Shown here one piece after another: positions 21,795 to 32,995 of a stretch of 64,000 bases of DNA (position 1 is the stretch's first letter; every line of letters begins with the position of its first letter). Source of the DNA: Steromphala cineraria. Taxonomy: Eukaryota; Mollusca; Gastropoda; Trochida; Trochidae. The stretch spans positions 58,116,727-58,180,726 of the forward strand of contig OU744732.1 in assembly GCA_916613615.1 (NCBI GenBank), in the 5' to 3' direction. A program made the translations under genes and the position numbers. The notes under the pieces were generated by a model. That model was not told the origin of the DNA, searched no databases, and saw only the letters and a list, made by a program, of their open reading frames with translations.

Positions 21795-23153
21795 TTTTAG
21801 AATAATAAGCATTTGTTTATACAGTAGGAAAGCTTAAATGGCAAATTGGAAGAAACAGATGCAAAGTTGTTTTGATTATGATTATAAAATAAAAATTATG
21901 ATATTGTTCTGCTCAAAAAAGTCATTTGATTAACAACAGTGAGATGCAGCATGGTAAAGACAATGAAGGCAATAATTAAATGAAATAACTTTAATACGCA
22001 GATCAGCAAAATTACCCATATATGTAAAGGCATTCAAGAAAACGTTAAATATGCGGTGTGATGACAGTGTTTGCAGTTTCTATTGGCAAGGCGAACCGCA
22101 CTTACACTGAAAAGGCAATAACAAAATAGATAATACAGAGATATAGATATAGATATAGATACACAACAGTTACCAATACACTTATAATGTTATTGTCTAA
22201 TAACGTATTTTTTAGGTACCGGTATATATTTCGCTGACACTTCTTGCATATCGCTTCTGTACTTTGAGAAGAAATCAATCCGTATGAACGAAGTAAACTA
22301 CAAGTCGACATACAGGTTTGCTTAGTGAAGGTATTTTTGTAAAGGTATTTGTTTATTCTCCAATTCATATGAAAACAAAATAACAAACACGCTTGAGATA
22401 ACTTATTTAGTAAGAAATTCAATTATCATTAATCATTAGAGCGATTCGTATGTCTTAATGAAACATTCGATGAAGAAACTGGACCTAAAAAGGGACAGTC
22501 CCATCAGGGCATTCCTTGTTCGAAACGAAATTCAAGTCAAGGTGACATTTCTGTTTGTACATATATCTCATTAGTTTATGATTAGTACACAGCCTAGTTG
22601 AGACAGGATGCTGAGCGTAACATTTTGCTTGATTTAGTAAAATTTGTACAAAATCATAAACAGTGATCAGCACCATTAGTGTGAAAAGCCTCGCTATGGC
22701 GATATTACACGATCATAAGGCATTTTTATAGTCTTTACATGTAATATATAAAGGTGCGGATATGCTATCAACAATAGTTTTTATGTTTGGTAATGTCGCC
22801 ATCTTCAAAATGTTCATAGGAGAGTCCCGTAATGTCGAAAATATCTCTCATACCTACATGTACGTACCACGCATTGATAATCTATTTATACTATGCATAA
22901 AGACTGTGTTGATTTAAAGATGTTTTTCTCTATAATAGCAGTGGAATTAATGGAGTCATACTTTATTAAACGGTCAGTGACAAAATGATCAATAACGTAG
23001 ATTTTCATTTCAAATATGTTACTGCATTCATGCATTTAGTGTAACGTACAGAGGTTCTGATGAATAAGAGAATGTCTGTTGGTAAAACGAAAACACACAG
23101 TCGGGAATTACACATACTTTTGCTAATGCGGTAATATACATATAAACGGTAAT
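21795..23153. other. Unassigned sequence left of the tandem array
   Basis: AT-rich. A short (ATAGAT)n run lies at about 22137-22160. A 106-codon minus open frame (22102-22422) has no recognisable motif. This stretch is single-copy in the window and borders the first 12-kb unit. Confidence 0.4.
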
Positions 23154-23654
23154 ACATGTATAAACAAGGTCATGCGACTTGTGATTGGCAAGTTGTTAAC
23201 ACAATGAGCGCATACACAAAGTTCCCGTTTTCACATCAAAGTGAATGATGAAAGAAACACCGATGCCGAGTTGCATAATACGGTCAATTATTGCATGTTT
23301 GTAGACCAGAGACGATAACATGCTGACCCACCATTTTTAGTTGTTTTAATTGCGTGAAATGACATTAACGGACTGTATTGTTGTTATAACATTTCTAATA
23401 TTAAAGTATTCACGTATATGTTTTAACAAAATATATAAACATACATATGTAACTTTCTTAGTCTGATTATCTATCAATCCATACAATTAAACGTATAGTA
23501 GAAAGATATCATGATGAACACCCGGCATCAATTGATAGTGAAGCGATGATATTTTGATTCTCGAAATTTATTCAAATTCAAACCTTTATTTGCAAATCAA
23601 ATATACACTCACTAAAATTGCAATTTTCCTAAATAACAAATGCTACAGTCAAAA

Positions 23655-23719
23655 CATGTATTCAAACCAGTGACATGCAGATTCCAAACCCAGTGAGTTA
23701 CCATTAGATCACGGAGGCC
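23655..23719 (-). ncRNA. tRNA-like SINE head, unit 1
   Basis: On the minus strand GGCCTCCGTGATCTAATGGT carries an A-box-like block and CTGGTTTGAATACATG a B-box-like block about 40 nt later. Related in sequence to the tRNA-like block at 26022-26087. Confidence 0.5.
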
Positions 23720-23809
23720 AGTTGAAAATACAGGATGTTTTACTGAGTAGAAATTGTATCGTGAATTTTTCTTTGTATATTAATTGTATGAATAAATCAT
23801 TGTTACCAT

Positions 23810-24191
23810 ATGTTTCTATGCACATCAAATTACGGTTTCGGTATAATTTTGGTCCTATTAACAATGGCAGTACATTCTATTGTGGTAGCTCGTACGGTTT
23901 CGGCTTTCAGCTGTTCTATAACATGTAACAATGTCACTATCACTATCTTGAATAGTACAGATTCTTGTACTTTCTTTTGCGCCGAGTCCCATGCGGGATT
24001 CCAACCCACACCACCAACAATGACCATACCAACAGTTAATCAAACTCGCCCGTTTCACAAAAAAGGAGGTCCAACAAGCGGTAATAAGCGGTTGTTACAT
24101 TCGTTACCCCTCTGATAGATGTAAAATTGGCACAGCTCCCACAGCTGAATGTAAAATAGATAAATGCTGTTTAGATTGTGAACAAATGTAA
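23810..24191 (+). CDS. Candidate secreted Cys-rich ORF pair, unit 1, unrecognised
   Basis: The 101-codon frame (23810-24115) starts with a hydrophobic segment resembling a signal peptide (YGFGIILVLLTMAVHSIVVA). It then has four Cys in AFSCSITCNNVTITILNSTD and SCTFFCAESHAGFQP. A second frame, open from about 24022 to 24191, encodes YIRYPSDRCKIGTAPTAEC, then KIDKCCLDCEQM-stop, also Cys-rich, so the two could be one broken or spliced product. A shortened duplicate of the first part (GAATAGTACAGATTCTTGTA onward) lies at 24205-24260. No family recognised; may be transposon-derived. Confidence 0.3.
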
Positions 24192-24650
24192 CAATGTTAT
24201 TTTGGGGATAACACTATCTTGAATAGTACAGATTCTTGTACTTTTTTTGGGCCGAGTCCCGAAATGAGCATTATTATTAAATTCTGTGAAATACGTTATT
24301 AAAGGAAATAAAGAATATACTACCATTTCTGTTCATGGTCATCGATTTAGTTTTGTTATTGGGTATGGACATAATGAAACAAAGAACAAAACGTTTATCA
24401 CCATAAACATTATAATTGTCATATTATTCACAGTCCTTCTTCGGTAACGATCTAAATGTTGACAATTCATTAAATTCTATTAATAATATTGTTTGTGTCT
24501 GAACGGATTAGACTTGAGTGAAATTATCCTGCCACAGAACTAACTTACGACTAGCTCATATCGCTTTCTCATCTTGATAGCTATTAAATAAGTTATTGAA
24601 TTGAATTTTTATTGTATTGTTTTCTAAACACGATATTCTTGTTGTAAAAT

Positions 24651-24705
24651 GTAGTAGTAGTAGTAGTAGTACTAGTAGGAGTAGTAGTAGTAGTAGTAGT
24701 AGTAC

Positions 24706-24740
<35 letters not shown>

Positions 24741-24783
24741 CTAGTAGTACTAGTAGTACTAGTACTAGTAGTAGTAGTAGTAC

Positions 24784-24831
<48 letters not shown>
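24651..24831. repeat. (AGT)n microsatellite with ACT interruptions, unit 1
   Basis: Runs of AGT broken by ACTAGT steps, about 181 bp. Both strands read as open poly-Ser or poly-Thr frames, which I treat as artefacts. It follows the 3' end of the minus-strand LINE fragment and may be that element's tail. Confidence 0.9.
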
Positions 24832-25420
24832 ATTTGTTATTAAAGTGCCACACGCATCATTACATTTTTATAAAAAAAATATGATACACATTATAAAACA
24901 ATACGTCGAGCCACAAATTGCTTATGACACTAACAGAACAAATTTTGCTGTTAATAAATACATGTTTTTGAATATAAATAAAATCAGAACAATAACAGCA
25001 TTCTTCTATTAAACATATTTAAATCGTGCTTTCATTCAATCACTTACCTGATGAAGGGGCACGGAGTTGCCTTGAAACGTCGTATGCAAATACAATAAAG
25101 AAGTTGTAATCCATCCTACTCTTTGTCATATTAACTACCAACTTCTATATGCCTCTAAAGCATATGTACATTTTTAATACAATATTTAAAATGCCATTGT
25201 AAAAGAGGCACCGGAGGCTTGGCATATCTGCAGGTTTTACTAAACAAGGGTAAAATACCACATCTAAATTTAGATAAAATACGTGGGAGTGTTTTGTACA
25301 AGTGCGCAATTTGTTGCCGTTTAACTTTCCAACATCATTCCACAAGCCTGCCAAATATCGACATCTTGTTTTTTTAAGTATACCTTTTATAAAACTTAAA
25401 CAACATTTGAGTCCCAATTA
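24832..25420 (-). pseudogene. LINE reverse transcriptase C-terminal fragment, unit 1, with deletion
   Basis: On the minus strand one frame reads LPRILSKFRCGILPLFSK, then TCRYAKPPVPLLQWHFKYC, the region just before the CCHC finger of LINE tails (compare FRTSNHFLPIETGRWRR in the 18801 element). The finger itself is deleted here but present in units 3 and 4. The single palindrome arm lies at 25041-25130. Confidence 0.65.
25038..25095 (+). ncRNA. Hammerhead-ribozyme-like motif, unit 1
   Basis: CTGATGA at 25048-25054, then a 19-nt segment whose ends AGG/CCTT can pair (stem II), then GAAAC directly followed by GTC, the usual NUH cleavage triplet. Bases after GTC (GTATG) pair in four of five positions with CTTAC just before CTGATGA (stem I). 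Stem III is reduced to AC/GT with no loop. Hammerheads are known in Penelope-like retroelements and retrozymes; AATAAAGAAGTTG follows. Confidence 0.45.
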
Positions 25421-25644
25421 TTTAAAAGTAAAATTCACAGTTATAGTTGGATAACAACATTAACATCCTATAATCAAAAGATTTTTTTTTGCAATGACCA
25501 CAAGTGTACTCTTTTTGATATCTGACTCTTACACATAATCTAAGTCTACAGATAAAACGAAAACATTAACAATTTTGTGAAACATTTACAGAGAATTATC
25601 CCATATATAAAATTGTAACAAGCGTTACCAGATAATGACAAATG

Positions 25645-25865
25645 CAATTAACTCAGTGAACCGTATCTCCTGAACACGCCAGCGGTCGCTCAAGTGTAAT
25701 AGACAAGTAGGTCGGTGTGTTAAAACAAACAAGTTTCAATAAACAGTTTATGTTACAATACACATTCGGATTCTAGAGAGGGACGATTGATGAGATGATT
25801 AGATGATTGCGCAAAACTACATTATGTAATTCAGTTTATGGCAGTGGGTCATGCTTATTACCGGT
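25645..25865 (-). repeat. Diverged intra-unit repeat R, first copy, unit 1
   Basis: Shares TAACTCAGTGAACCGTATC, the GGTCGCT block, AATACACATTC and ATGCTTATTAC-like ends with 32785-32995 at an estimated 60 percent identity. On the minus strand both read RPL(A/V)CSGDTVH-stop. Equivalent copies lie near 37457, 49535 and 61616. Confidence 0.5.
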
Positions 25866-26021
25866 AGTGGTAGTGGAATGAAAAGTTATGCTGTCTATCG
25901 TATTGGAAGTTATGAAGATATTCATATTCTTCTTCTGTTATGTTCGAGTAATTATTAATATACAAACTCATATTATGTGAGAGTTCCGCGTGCCGATGAG
26001 TTCTTCATTGCCTGAACGTGA

Positions 26022-26087
26022 CATGGGTTCGAACGTGTGAGCAGTTGGATTCAGGCCCAGTCAGCCAACACTTAGACCACGGAGGCC
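26022..26087 (-). ncRNA. Second tRNA-like SINE head, unit 1
   Basis: Minus strand: GGCCTCCGTGGTCTAAGTG (A-box-like) and ACGTTCGAACCCATG (B-box-like). Resembles the 23655 block. Copies at 37833-37899 (1 nt longer), 49910-49975 and 61991-62056. Confidence 0.55.
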
Positions 26088-26107
26088 AGTTGCAAACAAT
26101 GGATTTC

Positions 26108-26282
26108 ATGAAGAAGTTAAGGCAATATTATGGATATACAACTTATTTATTCAAGTTTGCGACGTTTCGACATAGATATTAATGTCGTTCTCAAGCAAGT
26201 GATGACATTAGTATATATGTCGAAACGTCGCAAACTTGAATAAAGAAGTTGTTTATCCATAATATTGCCTTATCTACTTCAT
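26108..26282. repeat. Imperfect palindrome with GAAACGTCG core, unit 1
   Basis: Arms of about 85 bp meet near 26195. The plus arm reads GTGATGACATTAG, ATATGTCGAAACGTCGC and TTGAATAAAGAAGTTGT, matching the layout of the hammerhead-like motif (TGATGA, paired stem, GAAACGTC, AATAAAGAAGTTG). Copies begin near 37920, 49995 and 62076. Confidence 0.7.
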
Positions 26283-26596
26283 CATCTCAACTTCTAGAGT
26301 GCCCATCAAAGAAATGGATTTCATACTTAGTTCATATGTTGATAATTCTAAAATAATTTAGCATTGGCACCGAGGGCACATCAAGCTTTAATTAATGCTT
26401 CTGCACTAGTTTGCTGTTCTTTATTTTGCATTAAATATTTGTATGAAAGTACAGCATATATCGTATATTTGTAATGTAACATAGCTATGCGTTTTCATTG
26501 CGACTAATAATTATTCTTCATCATTTACTCATTACCTCAAAGAGAAGCATATATGTTGTAAATTAGGGCGATCCTCCTCGCGAGAGCCACATAAAT

Positions 26597-26765
26597 ATAT
26601 AGAAGAATAAGAAGAAGAAACATATTTTATTTAAGTGTCACACAGCGTACATACACGGCAAATATAGCACGCCGTCCGGCCAACAATGGCCTATGAGACA
26701 CTAAAACACATTAAAATAGCTAAAAGCGTATTAAGCACTAAAATGGTTAAAATATATCACAAATA
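26597..26765 (-). mobile_element. Retroposon 3' end with (TTC)n tail, copy a, unit 1
   Basis: On the minus strand the sequence runs from GTGTCTCATAGGCC to TGACACTTAAATAAAATATG, then a TTCTTCTTC-type tail. The same pattern occurs at about 30936-31070 and 31961-32090 in this unit, indicating three insertions of one LINE/SINE 3' end. All recur in the other units. Confidence 0.55.
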
Positions 26766-26834
26766 ACAACATTCTTTAAAAAGGTTTAAGAGAGCAATAT
26801 AAGTTTGGTTTTATAGAAGTATATGTTTCCTGCG

Positions 26835-27413
26835 GTGATCGGAAAAAAAGTAACAGGAAAAAAAGTAACGGAAAAAAAGTAACAGTTTTTGCTAGGAAAA
26901 AAAGTAACAGGAAAAAAAGTAACAGTTTTTTGTTTTGTTTTTTATTTCATGAGTTTAATATAATTGTGTAATGTAACGGTATGTAATATAATTGCTTCCA
27001 TATATTTCTTTATTGAATATATGCTACAGTACTTACAGTACAGTATTTCGTTGTAAAATAGGAATACATTTTATGTAATAATTTTAGTATATGATGATAA
27101 ATGATGATAGTAAATGAGTGAGGCCAGTCCAAATGATCAATTAAGGGAGAGTATTATGTCGATGTAATTGAGCAGGTGAGAAGGAAACAGTATATACCAA
27201 TGTAATTATGTTGTTTTAAGTAATAAGTACCTTTGCTGTTAAATGTGATGTCTTTAATGACAAGATTATCAACACTAATCCTAATATAATTCAAACTCAA
27301 TTTCCTACTAAAGAGTTTCTTTATATAAGAAGTGTTACTTTTTTTCCTGTTACTTTTTTTCCGTTACTTTTTTTCCTGTTACTTTTTTTCCTGTTACTTT
27401 TTTTCCTACATTC
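26835..27413. mobile_element. 579-bp fold-back transposon with 10-bp target duplication, unit 1
   Basis: GTTTCCTGCG flanks both sides (26825-26834 and 27414-27423). Both termini are inverted arrays of GGAAAAAAAGTAAC (five motifs on the left, five on the right). The 9-10 bp duplication suggests a MULE-like or related superfamily; there is no coding capacity. Confidence 0.75.
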
Positions 27414-27616
27414 GTTTCCTGCGTCTAAACATAGCGCTTGTTGTAGCGGCAAGAGGTTGGGAGAGTTGGGGTGACTGCAAAAGAAATATGAATTGATCTG
27501 TTGGAGAAAGATTCATAAACTGAGTTTGAATAGCTTGCGCTTTTAACCATAACGGGACCTGATATCTGAGTAAAGCTGACATTATAAATATAACTACAAT
27601 ATGTCAATCTGTTTAA

Positions 27617-27973
27617 AGGGGCAGTAGCACGTTTTAAGGGGGAATATATGGTGATGTCAGGAAAATGAAAATAAATGGTTCTAAATGAAAGACAATGTAT
27701 TTAAACTAAATGGAGCAGTAATAATTCAAATATATAACGTAAGGTTCAGCCATGCGATTCCTTTTTCTCACAAAAATGAATTAAAGGTGTTCACAAAAAA
27801 AATGGCCGCCAATGGATTTTATGTGAATCCTAATACTTTGTCCTCTGACTATGGGTGATTGGCTTGTGTAATGTGATTGTTGACACTGTCAATATAATAC
27901 ATTAGACATTTACTTACAATTATAAGTGCAATTTTTTAAATATAAATTTATCAAAAAACGTGCTACTGCCCCT
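27617..27973 (+). mobile_element. TTAA MITE family A, unit 1
   Basis: 357 bp with 19-bp inverted ends AGGGGCAGTAGCACGTTTT, flanked by TTAA at 27613-27616 and 27974-27977. It is the best-preserved member and defines the family. Confidence 0.9.
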
Positions 27974-28545
27974 TTAAGCTGTAAAGTTACAAGACTTGCT
28001 CACTAGAAATATAGACCACGCCCATCACGTGTGCACAGATTAAAGATCTATTGGCAAGTGATCGGTATTCATATGTCAATATACTATAGATGAATAAGTC
28101 AACTTAAATTAACAAGATATTCGCTGTTTGCGATCCTTATCCACACCTTTCTGTTTCCCGACTGATCTCCATGAAACAATAACACAATCAGAACTCTATG
28201 GTAGACTAGACAGTTTCCTTTCATCCCGTCTCGGGAGATGAGGGGTACTGTGAGCTAATTAGCGTCGCGGGCGGGCAGTTAAGCTGACAAGGGGTCCAGG
28301 CATTGAGCGGTGAAGCATGTCCATGACATAACATGAGTTAAAGAAGGGCTGCATAACCTTTTTTAAATATATTTTTCAAAAGATATTGGTCAAATAACTA
28401 TATAACATAAATATTAGGCCAAAACAGCAACGATACACAGTTTCTCAATGAAGCTACAGCTAAGTAAACATTGCGTAACAAGGCGTCTGCTTGTCGCCGT
28501 CCAGCGACAAACCAAAACAAGGCTGAGAGGCCACGGGCAGGGGAT

Positions 28546-28560
28546 ACCGGAAGTGACGTG
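28546..28560 (+). promoter_or_regulatory. ETS/CRE-like composite site upstream of the THAP remnant, unit 1
   Basis: ACCGGAAGTGACGTG joins an ETS core (CCGGAAGT) and a CRE-like TGACGTG. It lies 83 bp before the THAP ATG within a GC-richer patch, as in housekeeping-type promoters. Copies at 40358-40372 and 52434-52448. Confidence 0.4.
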
Positions 28561-28642
28561 GCAGTAGGCGAAGCGTTCGTCTGCTTATATGGAAAATGAT
28601 AGGCGAAATCCGCAGTTCTGCCTTTTCAAAGCGATTAATAGT

Positions 28643-28848
28643 ATGTTATATCATTGTGTTGCTGTCAACTGTCCTAGAATATCTCCTGATGAAGTCTCCG
28701 TAGACAAATTCCCATCATATTGATGGTTTCACGCCAAATTGACCCGCTGTGTTAGGTCAAACAGAGCAATGTGACAATCTACATCGAACTCACGTGTTCC
28801 GATCACTACACCGATTTTCTGCTTCGAGCTCGCATTTTCACTGAATGA
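28643..28848 (+). pseudogene. THAP zinc-finger domain remnant, unit 1
   Basis: From ATG 28643 the frame reads MLYHCVAVNCPRISPDEVSV, then DKFPSY, a stop at 28721, and WFHAKLTRC. In another frame from 28795 it reads CSDHYTDFLLRARIFTE-stop. C-x4-C, a V-x-x-FP block, a Trp and a C-S-D-H block in that order are the C2CH signature of THAP domains, which bind DNA in host factors and in P/Kolobok-type transposases. At least one frameshift and two stops make it non-functional. Confidence 0.6.
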
Positions 28849-30935
28849 ACAGTTTGGCATGCAGAGAAAAGGGAGATTAGTAAAATATAAAACATAGCAC
28901 AAAGTTTTGGGCTGATTTATGGTTATAATCCGAATATACAATGCTCACATTTAGATTTGAACGTTGTGTAAAAAGGTTGAATAAACAATGACATTGGTCT
29001 GCAGGTGTTACTTACTCTCTTTAGATCAGATACTCACTTATTACACAATTACTTTACTGTCTATCGTATTTCCTGTCTGTTTCCTAATTAGATGATATCA
29101 AATGATGACTATAGCAGGGAGGTTATATAATGCACAATCATCAACACCTGGCTATTTTATGACATCAGCTAATTAGGTAACATCAAATAGCAATTGTATT
29201 CCTTAACATCCCTTTTTTCTCCGATTGGTAAATCATAACCTGAAATTAGGAATATCGTTTTTGCTCTATCTGATAATTATTTTGGATAAGGTTCATTTAA
29301 TAAATCTTCATTCTGTTTGGCCATGTATCGGGTATTGTTGTGGAAAATATCTCCACTATGTACAAGAGTGAAAAAATTAAGATTTTCAGTGAAATGCCCT
29401 ATTAAAATAATGTTTTAAACAAGACATCAGTGATCATCCAATACATGTCTTTCATTGAGAATTGTAAATTGTCCATCACTAAATGAAATAACTAAGAAAA
29501 CCGTATATATTTTTTATCCCGTTACAAAATGAAGTCAAAGGCAATTCTAAAAATGTAAAAAAAATAGTATTGTATAATTACATCCTTTCTGCTGTGCTAC
29601 TAAAGTAATATTCAATAACAACCAACAACTGTGCACGAAGATAAAACAGTTCACACGGGAGCAATTGTTTACATAAACATCCGGGTTCTCACGTGCAGTC
29701 TTATGACAACATTGCGCAAAGCGAGACCATCTAGGCCTACATGCTGTAGCATTATGCGCACAACTTCGTTTTTAATCAGGGTCTTACGTTTTCATCAATA
29801 CAAATTGCCAGTTGAATAAATAAACTACCGATTTATTGAAGGTTTGAGATGTGTGGATGTTGTTTAGGGTGTTTAATCGACGGTTAAACATCGAGCTGTA
29901 CTGTTAGCTTGTGTTGTTTTACATAACGAGGGCACACAAGGGGGTATCACATCGCCTACTAACACGTCACGAGGCAGTCACGCTTCAGTGCGTTTTATTC
30001 TGTTCGCCGGCCTAATTAGGCGGTGTTCTTTATACAGTCGTAATTAAGCCGTTGCTAGGTCGATTTCAGAAATTTAAAGTTGAGTCCATGTGAAATTGTT
30101 ATCACTATTTCATGAATCCCGAAAGTTGCCATATAGCATTTCAGTCCCTCTTTAATGCCTTTGTCACACAAAGGTAGTTTTTAAAACGTTCTACTCCGTC
30201 CTAAAATGTTCACAAAACGGCCTCCTTCGGGATCGAAACGAGAAACGTTTTTTTACATTTCATCTAACGCCAGAAAGTTTATCCACAGTTTTAGTACGTC
30301 AACCTGTCTAGTCCTGTGACATATTGTAGTAAGAGAGAGGGACAGTTAACATACGTTATCAACAAGACCTTTCTCAGCCTTAATACGCACTATCATGTTC
30401 TAGCTCTTTTTTAGAAAGTGCACTACGTTTTCATGCGGTCAGTAGGGCGTGCTGCTTGATACGATTTTTACGTCCGGGCCCGTTGTCTATAAAGACCATG
30501 CAAGTTCTCGACCGTTTTCAAACCTGATCTCGCTGTCAATCAAAGTAACACAATTTATAATAATCATTATATAATATAATTATCAACTGAAAAATATAGG
30601 TTGCGCAGAAATACATACAAATATTTTAATCACAAAATTAACCGACATTCACTCTATTCCAGATGCCAAAGTGTTCATTTTTAGTAATCACATTCCCATG
30701 AGTTAACCAAAACTGATGCATTTACATCCGTCCCTTCAATTTGCACTGCCAAAGTAGTAAGACCGAATTGAGAATATATCAAACGTACTAACAACGAATA
30801 CGATGTTTTCTGAACCTTGTGCGAACTCATAGACCTTTGCAGGAACATCCTTAAAACGTTTTCATGACAATCTTTTTGTTTTCAACATATTTGGACGAAA
30901 TCGTAACTGCCTATAGACATACTATGATCGGGTTA
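28849..30935. other. Unit 1 stretch without recognised genes
   Basis: AT-rich with GC-richer islands near 29630-29780 and 29930-30060. Only short open frames, none with a recognisable motif. Repeated in units 2 and 3. Confidence 0.4.
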
Positions 30936-31329
30936 GAAGAAGAATAGAAGAAGAAGAATATATTTTATTTACGTGTCACATGTTGTTATAAAACATTTGG
31001 AACATTCACAGAATCAATTTAAAAAACAACATCCAGCCTTAAAAGGCTTATGAGACACGAGATTCGTTGACAATCTAAAATCATGAGATAAAAAATATAT
31101 ACATTGTTAAAATGGTGTGGAAACAGTCACATAGGTGCTAATAATAGACATACTATGATCGGGTTAGATCTGTTTGCGGACTGTTGATTTCCGATTGAAG
31201 CACGTGATAATAGTTCTTGGAAGGGTCGAAGTACGGCAATTCCGTTAGACGTACAGCAATCCCGTTTAAATAACGTTGGTCCTACGTTAAATTTTTTAGA
31301 ACATCCTTCCGTTTCTATAAGGTTCGTAA

Positions 31330-31593
31330 ACATTTTACACTAGGTCCATTACGTTCTCCAACAGTTCGAGTCCGTTTTATGCCTGTTCCTGTGGCAATAT
31401 TCAAGAGGATCCATTCCATTATTTTCTTCAATGTCCTCTATATGATACTTTTAGAATGACCAAGTTCTTCTCCCAAAACAATGTCACTTTAAATGTTATC
31501 TTAAACGGCGACGAATCATTGTCCTGGCCAGATAATGAACTGTTGGTAAATGCTGTTCACATGTTTATAACTGAATCTCACCGCTTTTCTTAA
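31330..31593 (+). pseudogene. LINE C-terminal CCHC fragment, plus strand, unit 1
   Basis: An 88-codon open segment reads SPFYACSCGNIQEDPFHYFL, then QCPLYDTFRMTKFF, ending at a stop at 31593. The C-x-C-x..-H-x4-C arrangement followed by PLYDTFR is the LINE tail finger, in the opposite orientation to the 25k fragment and a different family. Confidence 0.65.
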
Positions 31594-32784
31594 ACGACCT
31601 ACCATAGTTGTAATGTTGACTCACTGTACCATTTGTAGGCGTGAAACGCATTATATTTCCATGTATCAAAATATATGTAACGATTTTGTTTTAAGGAGAA
31701 GCATTTATAAAGGCTTTATTAGCCTGTTTGCTAATCCCTTTTCCATATATATTATACTTTTTGCTTTGTATCACATTAACATGTCTTATGGAAATAAAAT
31801 ATTGTTTATATCAGTCCGTTTTATAAGAACGTAGTAAATCCGGGTTTGGTGTGACTGAGGTATAACACTCTATGAATGTCTGATTCCTAGATACAAATGT
31901 CTATATAGAAGCAAGTTTTAAAAATAACTATACATAAATAAAACTACAACCACCGACTTATGAAGAAGAAAGAAGAAAAGTATATCATTTCGGTGTCACG
32001 TGTATACATTCATTTCACATCTGGCATGATTAAACAATATCTCACGTGATATAAACCATTGCAGATAAAAAAGATACTTGTGAGACACCATATTTATTTA
32101 CATATCAACCATTATATATCAAAATATAGATAATAATAAAATAAAACATTTACTAGTAATAAAGGGATGGATGAGAGAACATAAATCCACTGATCAACAA
32201 GTGACTGCATGGCTGAGTGAGCAGTGTATTGTCGCGACAGTACTCAACACGTAGACAGTCCCAACCTCCCCCCTCCCCATAAAACGGGTATGATCTTGTA
32301 ATCACGGTTTAGGATTCGTGACTATCCGTTGCAATAACATTGCGTCATGGAGAAGTGTACATCATTTCACGTGTCGGTCTTCTGTTTGCATATCTCTCAA
32401 ATTAAACATTATGTAAAATTTGCTTTTGTTTCATTTCTATAAAGTAAACGTTATTATATTTGTATAGTGTATGTAACAGAACACTAGATATATTCTGTCA
32501 GTTGTCAGATTTAACATTTGTATGGCTTGTTTTTTAAAAATATACAGTGGTTTGGGTTCGAACTTATGGCGTACTTGTCTGTTCAATTGTATCTAGCTAC
32601 TGCATGTTCCAAAATTTTAACATATCGAAATGACAATGACACAAAAATAGCAACTTAGTATCTCGTTCAGTCTGAAATAATAAAATGGGTGTCCTTGAAT
32701 TTACACGATGATTGTGTTATATTTAACAAAGATAAAATATTTTGGTCCAATATCCGCTTACTTTGTTAAATAGTCCAATAATTA

Positions 32785-32995
32785 TCTTCTTTTAACTCAG
32801 TGAACCGTATCCCCCGAACACACCAGTGGTCGCTGCATTGTAAAAGGCTTTGGGTATGTCGGAATGAAGACCATTAGCTTGAGCAAGTTGAGTGAGAATA
32901 CACATTCATATTCTTGCGAGAAAGGAAGATTGGGAATACTTCTCTTTATGCTATGTAATAGAGCTAATGACAATGGCGCATGTTTATTACAAAAT
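32785..32995 (-). repeat. Diverged intra-unit repeat R, second copy, unit 1
   Basis: Partner of 25645-25865. Here the minus frame is open for 76 codons (32797-33027) and ends RPLVCSGDTVH. Equivalent copies near 44597 and 56672. Confidence 0.5.

Noticed and set aside
24593..25012. Long poly-Ser and poly-Thr open frames on both strands (also in units 2-4)
   Set aside because: They are translations of the AGT/ACT microsatellite; open frames on both strands are expected from the triplet repeat.
26835..26925. Repeated GTAAC as a series of splice donors
   Set aside because: The motif is part of inverted terminal arrays of the fold-back element and appears equally on the other strand.
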